Positions 26,596 to 35,438 of a DNA stretch of 41,001 nucleotides are shown piece after piece. A program made the position numbers and the translations under genes. Location of the stretch: assembly GCA_015490715.1 (NCBI GenBank), contig WFXH01000094.1, positions 1 through 41,001 on the forward strand, written 5' to 3'. Under the pieces are notes generated by a model, which was given only the letters and a program-made list of their open reading frames with translations, was not told the DNA's origin and did no database searches. Each line of letters starts with the position of its first letter. The stretch's first letter is position 1. This DNA is from Saprospiraceae bacterium (GTDB lineage Bacteria; Bacteroidota; Bacteroidia; Chitinophagales; Saprospiraceae).

Positions 26596-28407
26596 ATGAA
26601 GGCAAAAGTGTTGTATATTTTATCATTTTGCCTCTGTGTTTCCCCATACCTACGGGGGCAGAAGTATCTGGGAGGAGGCCATGGACAAGTGCAGGCGGTC
26701 TACAGCAGTGATGAATGGGTGGAGCCGTATCCAGGTACTTTTGTGGCGAAGGCGGAAAACACCATCAACGGCCGTGGGCTCGATGCCAAGCTCATGGAAG
26801 CATCGAGGTTTTTATCTCAGGCTACCCTCGGATACGATATGGAAGTGGTCGAGGAGGTAGCCCAAAAGGGCATTGAGCAATGGTTAGAAGAGCAGTTTGA
26901 CCAGCCGCCCCCCAACATGCACGATTTAACACAGGAAATCTTCGAGATATCCAATGCCTACAGTGTAGAAGTAGGGGGCACGGACCCCGAGCGACTTCCT
27001 CAGAGGCCGTCGTATTACCACTTTCTCTACGCCTGGTGGGAATACAATGTCTTCAATCGGCGGGATATGCTGAGGCAGCGGGTGGCCGAGGCCTTGAGTG
27101 AAATCTTTGTCGTGTCGTACGAAGATGCCAAGCTGCGCGCTCGCGGCCTCTCACTGGCTGCCTACTGGGACATCTTGACGCGCAACGCCTTCGGCAATTT
27201 TTACGACCTGCTGCACGACATCACCTATAGCCCAACGATGGGATTGTATCTATCGCACTTCAACAACCCCAAGAGCGATCCTTCAAAGAATCGCCATCCC
27301 GACGAAAACTATGCGCGTGAAATCATGCAGCTCTTTACTATCGGGCTGTACGAGCTCAATATCGACGGCACGCGCAAGAAAGATGCGCAGGGCAACGACA
27401 TCCCCACCTACGACAACGACGACATAAAGGAGCTCGCCAAGGTCTTCACTGGGCTATCGGCATCGGAAGTGGTCGAAAATCCGTACTACGACACGGCGCG
27501 ATTTAATATCTATTGGGGATGGACGGACTTCTCAAAGCCGATGCGGATGTACGAGGAGTGGCACGAGCCGGGAGAAAAGCGTCTCTTCGGTGGCAAAGTG
27601 GTGATACCCGCCGGTCAGTCGGGCGATGAAGATATTGCCATGGCCCTTCAAGCGCTGTTTCAACATCCCAATGTGGGACCCTTCATCGCACGGCGGCTCA
27701 TCCAACGCCTGGTAAAATCCAATCCCACACCACAATACATCCGCGATGTGGCGGAGGTCTTCAACGACAACGGCCATGGGGTACGAGGCGATCTCAAAGC
27801 AGTCATACGCGCTATTCTCCTCCATCCTGAAGCGCGCGACTGTGCGTGGATGTATCATCCCACCAACGGAAAGTTGCGCGAGCCCTTGCTGCGCTATACC
27901 CATTTTGCCTTTGCTATGCCCAAAATTCATCCCTATGGCTATTACTGGAACGTGGGCACGGATTTCGGCGAACGCGTGGGCCAAAACATACTGGGGTCAC
28001 CTTCGGTATTCAACTTTTACAGCCCAGATTACGCGCCCTTAGGGCCCCTTCGAGATAGGGAGTATGTGGCTCCGGAGTTTCAGATACTCAACACGCGTAC
28101 GGTCATCGAATGGGGCAATTACGTCTACCAGTTTGTACACTGGGGCAACTTGCTGGACGATTGGACGAGCGTGCCGGCGCGCACCACCGTCGATCTGCGG
28201 CACCTGTACGACTATGCGCGGACGGGTGAGCCTCTCACCAATTACTTAGATATATTGTTTACTTACGGTGATTTGAGTGATCAGACGCGCAAGGTGTTGC
28301 GCGATATCTACGAAACACGCCGCCGCAGTGGTCATTTCGTCAGGGATCGCGTGCGCCTCGGTTTGTACCTCGTCTTGATTTCACCAGATTATCTGATCAA
28401 AAAGTAG
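26596..28407 (+). CDS. DUF1800 family protein, copy 1
   Basis: A 603-residue exported protein with a Sec signal peptide (KVLYILSFCLCVSPYLRGQ). After a variable stretch comes the DUF1800 body: SRFLSQATLGYD near 75, WLEEQF, FYHFLYAWWEYN, LRQRVAEALSEIFVVSY, NFYDLLHDITYSPTMG, the HPDENYAREIMQLFTIGLYELN block near 233, and GVRGDLKAVIRAILLHPEARD near 395. DUF1800 has no established biochemical role that I know of; these genes are typically next to a DUF1501 gene, as here (24 nt downstream). It ends without a T9SS sorting domain, so the product is predicted to stay in the periplasm or reach the surface another way. The closest relative in view is the second copy at 30653. Confidence 0.9.
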   Translation: MKAKVLYILSFCLCVSPYLRGQKYLGGGHGQVQAVYSSDEWVEPYPGTFVAKAENTINGRGLDAKLMEASRFLSQATLGYDMEVVEEVAQKGIEQWLEEQFDQPPPNMHDLTQEIFEISNAYSVEVGGTDPERLPQRPSYYHFLYAWWEYNVFNRRDMLRQRVAEALSEIFVVSYEDAKLRARGLSLAAYWDILTRNAFGNFYDLLHDITYSPTMGLYLSHFNNPKSDPSKNRHPDENYAREIMQLFTIGLYELNIDGTRKKDAQGNDIPTYDNDDIKELAKVFTGLSASEVVENPYYDTARFNIYWGWTDFSKPMRMYEEWHEPGEKRLFGGKVVIPAGQSGDEDIAMALQALFQHPNVGPFIARRLIQRLVKSNPTPQYIRDVAEVFNDNGHGVRGDLKAVIRAILLHPEARDCAWMYHPTNGKLREPLLRYTHFAFAMPKIHPYGYYWNVGTDFGERVGQNILGSPSVFNFYSPDYAPLGPLRDREYVAPEFQILNTRTVIEWGNYVYQFVHWGNLLDDWTSVPARTTVDLRHLYDYARTGEPLTNYLDILFTYGDLSDQTRKVLRDIYETRRRSGHFVRDRVRLGLYLVLISPDYLIKK

Positions 28408-28430
28408 TACCCCATCAAAGTATCGTTCCT

Positions 28431-29831
28431 ATGAAAAAGACATCGCGAAGGGAGTTTATGAAATGGTTGAGCGCGGTAGGGCTCGGCATGTCGACGTACA
28501 ACACATGGGGCAGTATGCGCATGCTCTCCATGACCAGTATGTGGAACAGTGCGACGTTTTACGACAACGACTACAAAGCCCTGGTCTGCCTCTTCCTCAG
28601 TGGGGGAAATGACTCGTACAACATGCTAGTACCGCTTGACAATCGCGCATACAATGATTATGCTACGACGCGGTCGGAGCTGGCGTTGGACAAGTCGAAG
28701 TTGTTAAAAATCAATCCCCTCAATACGCGGGGGAAGAAATACGGCCTGCATCCTTCGCTGCAAAACATGCAGCAGCTCTTTGAGAGCCGCCACCTCGCCT
28801 TTTTAGTCAACATCGGCGCGCTGATCCAGCCGACAGAGCCCGAAGAGGTGCGCAAAAAGAGTGTGCCCCTGCCCTTAGGACTCTTTTCTCACTCCGACCA
28901 ACAAAAACACTGGATGACCGCCATGCCCCACCGACGCACCTCAGTGGGGTGGGGAGGCCGCATTGCGGATCGCATGCGCGATGTCAATCCCGACAACTCC
29001 ATCTCGATGAACATCTCCATCAGTGGGTCCAACATCTTCCAGCAAGGCGAGTCCACCATTGAGTTTACCGTCTCACCTCGAGGCAACACTTTTGGTTATT
29101 ACAACTACGGAAAAGAAGATTACTGGCGCTACTATGTCGACTATTCACGCGGTATCGACAGTCTCTCGGAGGCCCGATATAACGATCTGTTTCGCGACAC
29201 TTATGCCGGCATCATGCGCAATGCACGCGATGCGTATATACTCTTTTCGGAGGCCTTGCATTCGATCGATCCCATAAGCACTGCCTTCCCCGAGAGCCGC
29301 TTGGGCGATGCCATGAAGCGCATCGTCGAGATCATCCAGTCCAACAAGGTGCTCGGCTTTCGCCGTCAGATCTTCTTCGTACGGATGGGAGGGTGGGACA
29401 ACCACGACGAATTGCTCAACAATCACGAAGATAACCTGCGCGTAGTCGACCAGGCAGTGGGTGCGTTTTGGCAGGCACTCGAGGAGATCAATGCTACGCA
29501 AAACGTCGTCTTGTTTAACATGACGGAGTTTGCGCGTACTCTGACCTCAAACGGTAACGGTACGGACCACGCCTGGGGAGGCAATGTCTTCGTACTCGGT
29601 GGGCCAGTGCGTGGGAAGCGCATTTATGGCGAGTATCCCTCCCTGGCACTGAAGGCCGACCGCATGATCTATCGTCAAGCCCTGGTGCCGACGCGCTCGA
29701 TCGACGAGTACTTTGCCGAATTGGCCAAGTGGTTTGGCATGCACGATTCCGATATCCATGAAATTTTCCCCAATTTGAGCAACTTCCACGAGATGCGTCG
29801 TGGGTTGCCTTTTGGATTTTTACAGGTGTAA
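28431..29831 (+). CDS. DUF1501 family protein, copy 1, with Tat signal
   Basis: A 466-residue protein of a family with a sulfatase/alkaline-phosphatase-like fold. The N-terminus SRREFMKWLSAVGLG is a good twin-arginine signal, so it is predicted to be exported folded, probably with a metal cofactor. Family motifs: FLSGGNDSYNML near 57-68, SHSDQQKHW near 160, GGWDNHDELLNNH near 320, and TEFARTLTSNGNGTDHAWGG near 365-384, which carries Asp and His residues likely to bind metal. The last ten residues (MRRGLPFGFLQV) match copy 2. Catalytic activity has not been assigned to this family as far as I know. The discoidin-like gene follows 12 nt later. Confidence 0.9.
   Translation: MKKTSRREFMKWLSAVGLGMSTYNTWGSMRMLSMTSMWNSATFYDNDYKALVCLFLSGGNDSYNMLVPLDNRAYNDYATTRSELALDKSKLLKINPLNTRGKKYGLHPSLQNMQQLFESRHLAFLVNIGALIQPTEPEEVRKKSVPLPLGLFSHSDQQKHWMTAMPHRRTSVGWGGRIADRMRDVNPDNSISMNISISGSNIFQQGESTIEFTVSPRGNTFGYYNYGKEDYWRYYVDYSRGIDSLSEARYNDLFRDTYAGIMRNARDAYILFSEALHSIDPISTAFPESRLGDAMKRIVEIIQSNKVLGFRRQIFFVRMGGWDNHDELLNNHEDNLRVVDQAVGAFWQALEEINATQNVVLFNMTEFARTLTSNGNGTDHAWGGNVFVLGGPVRGKRIYGEYPSLALKADRMIYRQALVPTRSIDEYFAELAKWFGMHDSDIHEIFPNLSNFHEMRRGLPFGFLQV
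28457..28467 (+). repeat. Interspersed word TATGAAATGGT, copy 5
   Basis: Exact copy in the Tat-signal codons (FMKW) of DUF1501 copy 1. It continues as TGAGCGCG and so shares 18 of 19 bases with the copy at 39063. Confidence 0.5.
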
Positions 29832-29843
29832 AAAAGATTTTCA

Positions 29844-30605
29844 ATGATGTGTCGCACAATTTTATGCTGGTACTTCACAGTTTTTTTGCTTCTCAGCAGT
29901 TTGAAGGTAGGGGCGCAGTGTTATCCCGATCGGCACAACACGACGTGGTTTGATGCGTGGATTTCGTGCCGCAAGGCTCCCAATCCCAATCCTCAACGCG
30001 ATAGCAGTCACTGGATACTGTACGATTTTGGCGAGCTGTATGAAATCAACAGCGTCCACTTTTGGAATCTCAATGCTCCCAATTTCGTCGATGATGGAGT
30101 GCGTCGTATGGCCATCGATGTGTCGCGCGACGGTATGGATTGGAGGGAAGTGGGCGTCTTTACGGTGGGGAAAGCTCCTGCCTTGAGTCGCTACGAAGGC
30201 GAAGACCTGCTGGATTTTCCCGTCGTGGTGGGCAGGTATGTCTTGATTACCGTTTTGGAGAGCTGGGGCGGAGCATGTGCGGGATTTAGTGAAATTCGCT
30301 TTGGTGTTGATTCCGTCATCACCACCGACGTCGACAACACGGCTCCGCAGGAGCAGCGACAATGGTATTTCGACATCACCCCCAACCCCTCTTCATCCAA
30401 TCCCGTGATGGTACGCGTCTATTACGCTCCTTCGGGGCAGTATACCGTTGAAGATGTGATGGGTAAGATCCTCACACAGGGCAAATGGGAAGGTGCACCA
30501 CCGGTGGTCGAAATTCCCATCGACCTACCGCCTCAAAGGGGAACGTTTGTCATCAAGCTGCACTCCGGCAAACATGTACAGAGTCGCTTGCTGATACGCC
30601 TCTAA
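29844..30605 (+). CDS. Secreted discoidin-like protein with T9SS C-terminal sorting domain
   Basis: A 253-residue exported protein. The signal peptide ends near LLLSSLKVGAQ. Residues about 25-150 look like an F5/8 type C (discoidin) beta-sandwich: WILYDFGELYEINSVHFWN, VRRMAIDVSRDGMDWREVG, then GRYVLITVLESWGGACAGFSEIRFG. Such domains usually bind sugars or lipids. Residues about 175-253 form a type A sorting domain for type IX secretion (FDITPNPSSSN, YTVEDVMGKIL, GTFVIKLHSGKHVQSRLLI), meaning export across the outer membrane. It sits between the two DUF1800-DUF1501 pairs on the same strand with gaps of 12 and 47 nt, so it is likely part of the same transcription unit. Confidence 0.85.
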   Translation: MMCRTILCWYFTVFLLLSSLKVGAQCYPDRHNTTWFDAWISCRKAPNPNPQRDSSHWILYDFGELYEINSVHFWNLNAPNFVDDGVRRMAIDVSRDGMDWREVGVFTVGKAPALSRYEGEDLLDFPVVVGRYVLITVLESWGGACAGFSEIRFGVDSVITTDVDNTAPQEQRQWYFDITPNPSSSNPVMVRVYYAPSGQYTVEDVMGKILTQGKWEGAPPVVEIPIDLPPQRGTFVIKLHSGKHVQSRLLIRL

Positions 30606-30622
30606 GCTCAACGATTTCATAC
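30606..30622 (-). repeat. Long copy of the interspersed word (17 nt, C variant)
   Basis: On the - strand this reads GTATGAAATCGTTGAGC, identical over all 17 bases to 39062-39078. It lies in the 47-nt gap between the discoidin-like gene and DUF1800 copy 2. Confidence 0.6.
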
Positions 30623-30652
30623 AAGTCATAGAAAAAACAAACAAGCCGAAGA

Positions 30653-32467
30653 ATGGATAAATGGGTGTTCATTATTGTGTTGTTGGTGGGATGCCTTTCC
30701 GATGGGTTCTCCCAGGGGCGCACTATTGGTGCGGGATCAAACTATCGGGGCGTGCGCGTGCTGGCCAGCGATAGCTATGCCTACTACTCCGACAGCCTGT
30801 ACGTGGCGGCACCGATCCACACGATCGACGGACACGGCATGGATGGTCGCCTTGCGGAAGCTGCGCGATTGCTCAGTCAGGCGAGCTTGGGATATGACCT
30901 AAAGATGATCCATCAAGTAGCCGATATGGGCATCGAGGCGTGGATTGAAGACCAATTTGAAAAAGAGCCCCCTGATTTTATCCAATTGACGCGCGAAGCC
31001 TACGACGCCGAAGTGGCCTACATGCTCGGAGTGGGTGGGGTGGATTCCTCTGAGCTGCCCGATGACATCTATTTTTATCACTTCCTCTATGCGTGGTGGC
31101 AGTATCAGGCTTTTAATGCCCATGATGTGTTGCGACAGCGAGTGGCGGAGGCCTTGAGTGAAATCTTTGTCGTGTCCTATTTCAACGATCGGCTGAGTAG
31201 TCGAGGTCTCGGGCTGGCATATTATTACAACCTGCTCTTGAAAAACGCCTTTGGCAATTTTTACGATCTCTTGCGAGATATCACCTATAGCCCGGCCATG
31301 GGCATGTATCTATCGCATTTTCAAAATCCCCGTACGATACCTGAGGAAAACCAGCATCCCGACGAGAATTATGCGCGTGAAATCATGCAGCTCTTTACCA
31401 TAGGACTTTATGAACTCAATCCCGACGGCACGCGCAAGAAAGATGCCCAGGGGCGCGATATACCGACCTACGACAACGACGACATTTCCGAGCTGGCCAA
31501 GGTGTTTACGGGATTGGGGGCATCGGCTATTATCGACAATCCCTATGTGGATACGCCGAGCTGGGACATCTGGTGGGGCTGGGTCGATTTTACGCAGCCC
31601 ATGCGCATGTATGAAGATTGGCATGAGCCTGGAGAGAAACGGCTTTTCGGAGGCAAAGTCGTCATACCTGCAGGGCAAACCGGCGATGAAGACATTGCCA
31701 TGGCCTTGCGCGCATTGGTTGATCATCCCAATGTGGGTCCTTTTATCGCTCGTAGGCTTATTCAGCGCCTGGTCAAATCCAATCCCACGCCGGAGTATAT
31801 CCGCGATGTGGCTGCCGTGTTTGACGACAACGGCCATGGGGTGCGAGGGGATATGAAGGCCGTCATTCGCGCGATTTTACTTCATCCCGAAGCGCGAGAG
31901 TGCCAGTGGATAGAGCATCCCTCTGCCGGCAAATTGCGCGAACCACTCTTGCGCTATGTACACGTGGTACGCGCCCTACCCAAAGATCACCCTTACGACC
32001 TGTATTGGAACGTGGGATATACCTACGGTACGGAAGTGGGACAAAACATGTTTGGTGCACCCAGCGTGTTCAACTTTTACAAGCCCGATTTTGTGCCCAA
32101 CGGTGTATTGCAAGAGCGAGGCCTCTTCGGGCCGGAGTACGAAATCCATCACACGCAATCCTCTATTGAGTGGATCAATCGCGTCTTCATCTGGACGCAT
32201 TGGGAGTCGTTAATGTGGGATTGGACACCTATAGAAGCTTCGACTACTGCAGATTTCTATAAGCTATACGGTTTGGCGCGCATGGGAGAGCCGTTTATCA
32301 ACTATTGCGATCTCGTCTTTGCGCGAGGGATGATGAGCGACCAGACGAGGCAGTTGATTAGAGACGCCTTTCGCACTTTACAGACGACGACTTCTTACAA
32401 AGAGGACCGCGTCCGCCTTGCGCTGTTTTTGACGCTTATTTCACCAGATTTTACTGTTTTAAAATAA
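30653..32467 (+). CDS. DUF1800 family protein, copy 2
   Basis: A 604-residue paralog of the gene at 26596, in near-perfect register with it: the HPDENYAREIMQLFTIGLYELN block lies at about 232 here and 233 there. Across about 165 residues of the central region I count roughly 25 differences, while the first 60 residues and the C-terminal third (GLFGPEYEIHHTQSSIEWI) diverge more. A Sec signal peptide (WVFIIVLLVGCLSDGFSQ) is present and no sorting domain. The final motif LISPD is shared by both copies. The next gene starts 2 nt after the stop, so translation is probably coupled. Family function unknown. Confidence 0.9.
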   Translation: MDKWVFIIVLLVGCLSDGFSQGRTIGAGSNYRGVRVLASDSYAYYSDSLYVAAPIHTIDGHGMDGRLAEAARLLSQASLGYDLKMIHQVADMGIEAWIEDQFEKEPPDFIQLTREAYDAEVAYMLGVGGVDSSELPDDIYFYHFLYAWWQYQAFNAHDVLRQRVAEALSEIFVVSYFNDRLSSRGLGLAYYYNLLLKNAFGNFYDLLRDITYSPAMGMYLSHFQNPRTIPEENQHPDENYAREIMQLFTIGLYELNPDGTRKKDAQGRDIPTYDNDDISELAKVFTGLGASAIIDNPYVDTPSWDIWWGWVDFTQPMRMYEDWHEPGEKRLFGGKVVIPAGQTGDEDIAMALRALVDHPNVGPFIARRLIQRLVKSNPTPEYIRDVAAVFDDNGHGVRGDMKAVIRAILLHPEARECQWIEHPSAGKLREPLLRYVHVVRALPKDHPYDLYWNVGYTYGTEVGQNMFGAPSVFNFYKPDFVPNGVLQERGLFGPEYEIHHTQSSIEWINRVFIWTHWESLMWDWTPIEASTTADFYKLYGLARMGEPFINYCDLVFARGMMSDQTRQLIRDAFRTLQTTTSYKEDRVRLALFLTLISPDFTVLK

Positions 32468-32469
32468 GC

Positions 32470-33885
32470 TTGGCCGTGGATAAAAATCGAAAAATTGCAC
32501 GCAGGAAGTTTATCAAGTACCTGAGCAGCCTGGGGCTCGGCATCAGTACCTCCAATGCGCTGGGGGGGCTGCATCTGCTTCAGCATCACGGATTTTACAA
32601 CAATGCGGTCTATTACGACGGCAATTACAAGGCGCTCATATGTATCTATCTCAGTGGAGGCAATGATTCGTTTAACATGCTCGTACCTCTGGAGGCGAAG
32701 GCGTATGCCGATTATGCGTCCACGCGTTCGGAGCTTGCGATCGATCGCACGCGCCTTCTGCCGATTCGGCCGCTCAACACCAATGGCAGGGAATACGGCT
32801 TACATCCGGCGATGAAAAATATCCAGCGCCTTTTCGAGAGTGAGCAGCTCGCCTTTGTGGTCAATATCGGCACCCTCATACAGCCGACGACGCCGGAAGA
32901 AGTGCTCACAGAATCGGTGCCGCTGCCGCTGGGATTGTTTTCGCACTCCGACCAGACCCACCAGTGGATGACGGGTTGGCCCCACGAGCGCACATTAAAG
33001 GGGTGGGGAGGTAAAATAGCCGATCGGATGCAGAGTCTGAATCCCTCTGGAGAAATTTCGATGAACATTTCCCTCAGCGGCACCAATGTCTTCCAACAGG
33101 GGCACCACACCATTGAGTTTTCCGTCAGTGTCGATGACGAGTTGCTCGGGATTATCAATTACGGCATGGAAGATTATTCGATCTATTGGTCGGAGTACAC
33201 GCGAGGGATCGACTCGACGTTGGAGCGCCATTATGCGCATCCCTTTGATAGGGCTTATGTCGAAGTGCTTCGCAAGGCGCGCGATGCATATCGGGATTTT
33301 AATGCGGCCATGCAACAGGTTGGTCCTTTGCAGACTCCCTTTGAAGACGACGAGCTCAGCAAGGCGATGCGTCGCATAGTTCAAATCATTAAGGCCAATC
33401 AGTACTTGGGCTTTCAGCGACAAATCTACTTTGTCGAAGCTCCGGGCTGGGACAATCACGACGAACTGTTGAACAACCACGCCGAACTACTCGAAAACCT
33501 CGATACCGCTGTAGGATCGCTTTGGGACGGCCTGGTCGAGATAGGTGCGCAGGATCAGGTGGTGGTGTTTGTGATGACGGAGTTTGCGCGCACGCTCACG
33601 TCCAATGGCAACGGCACCGACCACGCATGGGGGGGCAATGTCTTTGTACTTGGTGGACAGGTGCGAGGACGCCGCTTTTACGGGGAGTATCCCGACCTGT
33701 CGCTGGGGGCGGATCGCATGATCTATCGCCAGGCCCTCGTGCCCACGCTTGCCACGGATCTCTACTTTGCCGAGCTCGCTCGCTGGTTTGGCTTGCACAA
33801 TTCCGATATCCACGAGATCTTTCCCAATTTGAGCAACTTTCACTCGATGTCGCAGGGCATGCCCTTGGGATTTTTGCCGGGGTGA
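32470..33885 (+). CDS. DUF1501 family protein, copy 2, with Tat-like signal
   Basis: A 471-residue paralog of the gene at 28431. There is no ATG near the start; TTG 32470 or GTG 32476 begins the protein ahead of ARRKFIKYLSSLGLG, a twin-arginine-like signal. The same motifs appear in order: YLSGGNDSFNML, SHSDQTHQWM, PGWDNHDELLNNH, and TEFARTLTSNGNGTDHAWGGNVFVLGG (first 20 residues identical to copy 1). Differences are concentrated in the middle (about 220-310). This is the last gene of the 7.3-kb + strand block, and no clear terminator follows before the convergent yqgE gene 90 nt away. Confidence 0.9.
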   Translation: MAVDKNRKIARRKFIKYLSSLGLGISTSNALGGLHLLQHHGFYNNAVYYDGNYKALICIYLSGGNDSFNMLVPLEAKAYADYASTRSELAIDRTRLLPIRPLNTNGREYGLHPAMKNIQRLFESEQLAFVVNIGTLIQPTTPEEVLTESVPLPLGLFSHSDQTHQWMTGWPHERTLKGWGGKIADRMQSLNPSGEISMNISLSGTNVFQQGHHTIEFSVSVDDELLGIINYGMEDYSIYWSEYTRGIDSTLERHYAHPFDRAYVEVLRKARDAYRDFNAAMQQVGPLQTPFEDDELSKAMRRIVQIIKANQYLGFQRQIYFVEAPGWDNHDELLNNHAELLENLDTAVGSLWDGLVEIGAQDQVVVFVMTEFARTLTSNGNGTDHAWGGNVFVLGGQVRGRRFYGEYPDLSLGADRMIYRQALVPTLATDLYFAELARWFGLHNSDIHEIFPNLSNFHSMSQGMPLGFLPG

Positions 33886-33898
33886 GGGGTGTCTTTGG

Positions 33899-33909
33899 TA
33901 TGAAATGGT
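33899..33909 (+). repeat. Interspersed word TATGAAATGGT, copy 6
   Basis: Exact copy, preceded by G, in the 90-nt gap between convergent DUF1501 copy 2 and yqgE, 14 nt after the stop. Confidence 0.7.
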
Positions 33910-33975
33910 GCGTGTGGAGAGGAGCAGGCAAGACACATGTATGCCGTAGGTAGCATGCAGGTGCGGAGCAGAGCG

Positions 33976-34545
33976 CTAATTGTATTTCGCCTGCCAGCTC
34001 ATGGGGATTTCGGAGAGCACGGTATAGATATCCCCTTGATTTTCCATGGCTTTTTTCCAGCACTTATAGAAGGGCACCTTGAAGACGTAATTTCGGTCGC
34101 CGTGGCCGACAAACCAGGAGCCGCGTTCGAGTTCGTCTTCGAGTTGGCCGGGGGCCCATCCGGAATACCCTACGTAAAAGCGGATTTTGTTGCTTGTGAT
34201 GAGTTTTCGGTCGACAAAGATTTTGAGCTTTTCGAAGTTGCCCCCCCAATAGAGCCCGTAGCCGATGGGCGTGCTGTCTTCTAAGAGGTCACCATAGGTG
34301 TGGATGTAGTGGATGGTGTTGGTCTGTACGGGTCCACCGTACCAGGCCAAACCGTTAAAACGCGGGAAGTCGGAGATGAGGCGTTCGACGCTCAGTTGGA
34401 GGGGTTTGTTGAGAATAAATCCGACGGCACCTTCTTCGGGGGAATAATCGGCAAGGAGGATGACGGACCGCGTAAAGGGTGGTGAGTGGAGATAGGGTTG
34501 TGCGATGAGGATGCGTCCCGGTTGTAAGTCCACTTTGGAATTCAT
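33976..34545 (-). CDS. YqgE/AlgH family protein
   Basis: A 189-residue cytoplasmic protein of a conserved bacterial family whose biochemical role is not settled (AlgH was named for alginate regulation in Pseudomonas). Family patterns are clear: PGRILIAQPYLHSPPFTRSVILL at the start, GAVGFILNKPL, WYGGPVQ, and FYVGYSGWAPGQLEDELERGSWF. Length is normal. It starts 12 nt after fabD stops, in a run folE-fabD-yqgE on the - strand. Confidence 0.93.
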   Translation of the reverse strand: MNSKVDLQPGRILIAQPYLHSPPFTRSVILLADYSPEEGAVGFILNKPLQLSVERLISDFPRFNGLAWYGGPVQTNTIHYIHTYGDLLEDSTPIGYGLYWGGNFEKLKIFVDRKLITSNKIRFYVGYSGWAPGQLEDELERGSWFVGHGDRNYVFKVPFYKCWKKAMENQGDIYTVLSEIPMSWQAKYN

Positions 34546-34557
34546 AAGAGCGAGTAA

Positions 34558-35436
34558 TTAAATGGTCTGGACGGGTATATCCCGTCGTATTTTTTTGAGC
34601 AAGCCGGTGAGCACTTTGCCGTTTCCACCGACTTCGACCATCTGTGTAATGCCGTCGTGGATCATCTGTTCCATTGTGTTAGTCCAACGAACTGGGGCAG
34701 TCAATTGTTTTGACAGGTTTTCGACAATTTCGTTGATGTCGGTGTGTGGCTGGGCGTCGACATTTTGGTAGATCGGACATTTGGGGGTGCGGAAGGTGGT
34801 ACGTCGTATTTGTGCTTCGAGATGTTGTTGGGCGGGGGCCATGAGTGGGGAGTGGAAGGCTCCACCTACGTTGAGCAAAATGGCGCGCCGAGCGCCTGCA
34901 TCTTTGAGGAGCTGGACGGCTTTTTTGACGGCTTCGACTTCGCCAGAGATGACGAGCTGGGAGGGAGAGTTGTAATTGGCAGGGACGACGATGCCGTCGA
35001 CCTGTCGGCAGAGGGCTTCGATGCGCTCAAAGTCCAATCCGACGATGGCGGCCATCGTACCGGGATGGAGTTCGCAGGCCTTTTGCATTGCAAGGGCCCG
35101 CTCGCGGACGAGGCGGAGACCGTCTTCGAAGTCGACGGCATCGGCTGCAACCAGGGCCGTCCACTCGCCGAGGGAGTGTCCCGCCACGGCGTCAAACTGC
35201 AGCGGCTCCTCCATGGCATAGAGTCGCGCCAACGAATGCAGAAATATGGCCGGCTGCGTCACATCAGTGCGCTTGAGATCTTCGTCCGACCCTTCGCGCA
35301 TCAGCTCCAGGATGTCAAAGCCCAGGATATCGATGGCCGCTTCAAAGAGTTGGCGCACACGTGGTGTATCGGGGATGTCCTTGCCCATACCCACATACTG
35401 TGCACCTTGTCCCGGAAACAAAAATGCCGTCTTCAC
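34558..35436 (-). CDS. fabD: Malonyl-CoA:ACP transacylase
   Basis: Loads malonyl groups from CoA onto acyl carrier protein for fatty acid synthesis. The 292-residue protein has FPGQGAQYVGMG at 7-18, the nucleophile Ser88 in GHSLGE, the substrate-binding Arg111 in RERALAMQ, and catalytic His194 in GGAFHSPLM, followed by PVRWTNTM and VGGNGKVLTGL. Other fab genes are not nearby. The gene begins 2 nt after folE ends, so the two are very likely co-translated. Confidence 0.97.
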   Translation of the reverse strand: MKTAFLFPGQGAQYVGMGKDIPDTPRVRQLFEAAIDILGFDILELMREGSDEDLKRTDVTQPAIFLHSLARLYAMEEPLQFDAVAGHSLGEWTALVAADAVDFEDGLRLVRERALAMQKACELHPGTMAAIVGLDFERIEALCRQVDGIVVPANYNSPSQLVISGEVEAVKKAVQLLKDAGARRAILLNVGGAFHSPLMAPAQQHLEAQIRRTTFRTPKCPIYQNVDAQPHTDINEIVENLSKQLTAPVRWTNTMEQMIHDGITQMVEVGGNGKVLTGLLKKIRRDIPVQTI

Positions 35437-35438
35437 CG

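Noticed and set aside
26596-33885. The repeated DUF1800-DUF1501 pairs as an assembly duplication
   Set aside because: The copies differ at many silent and amino-acid positions and have unrelated N-terminal regions and flanks, so they are true paralogs.
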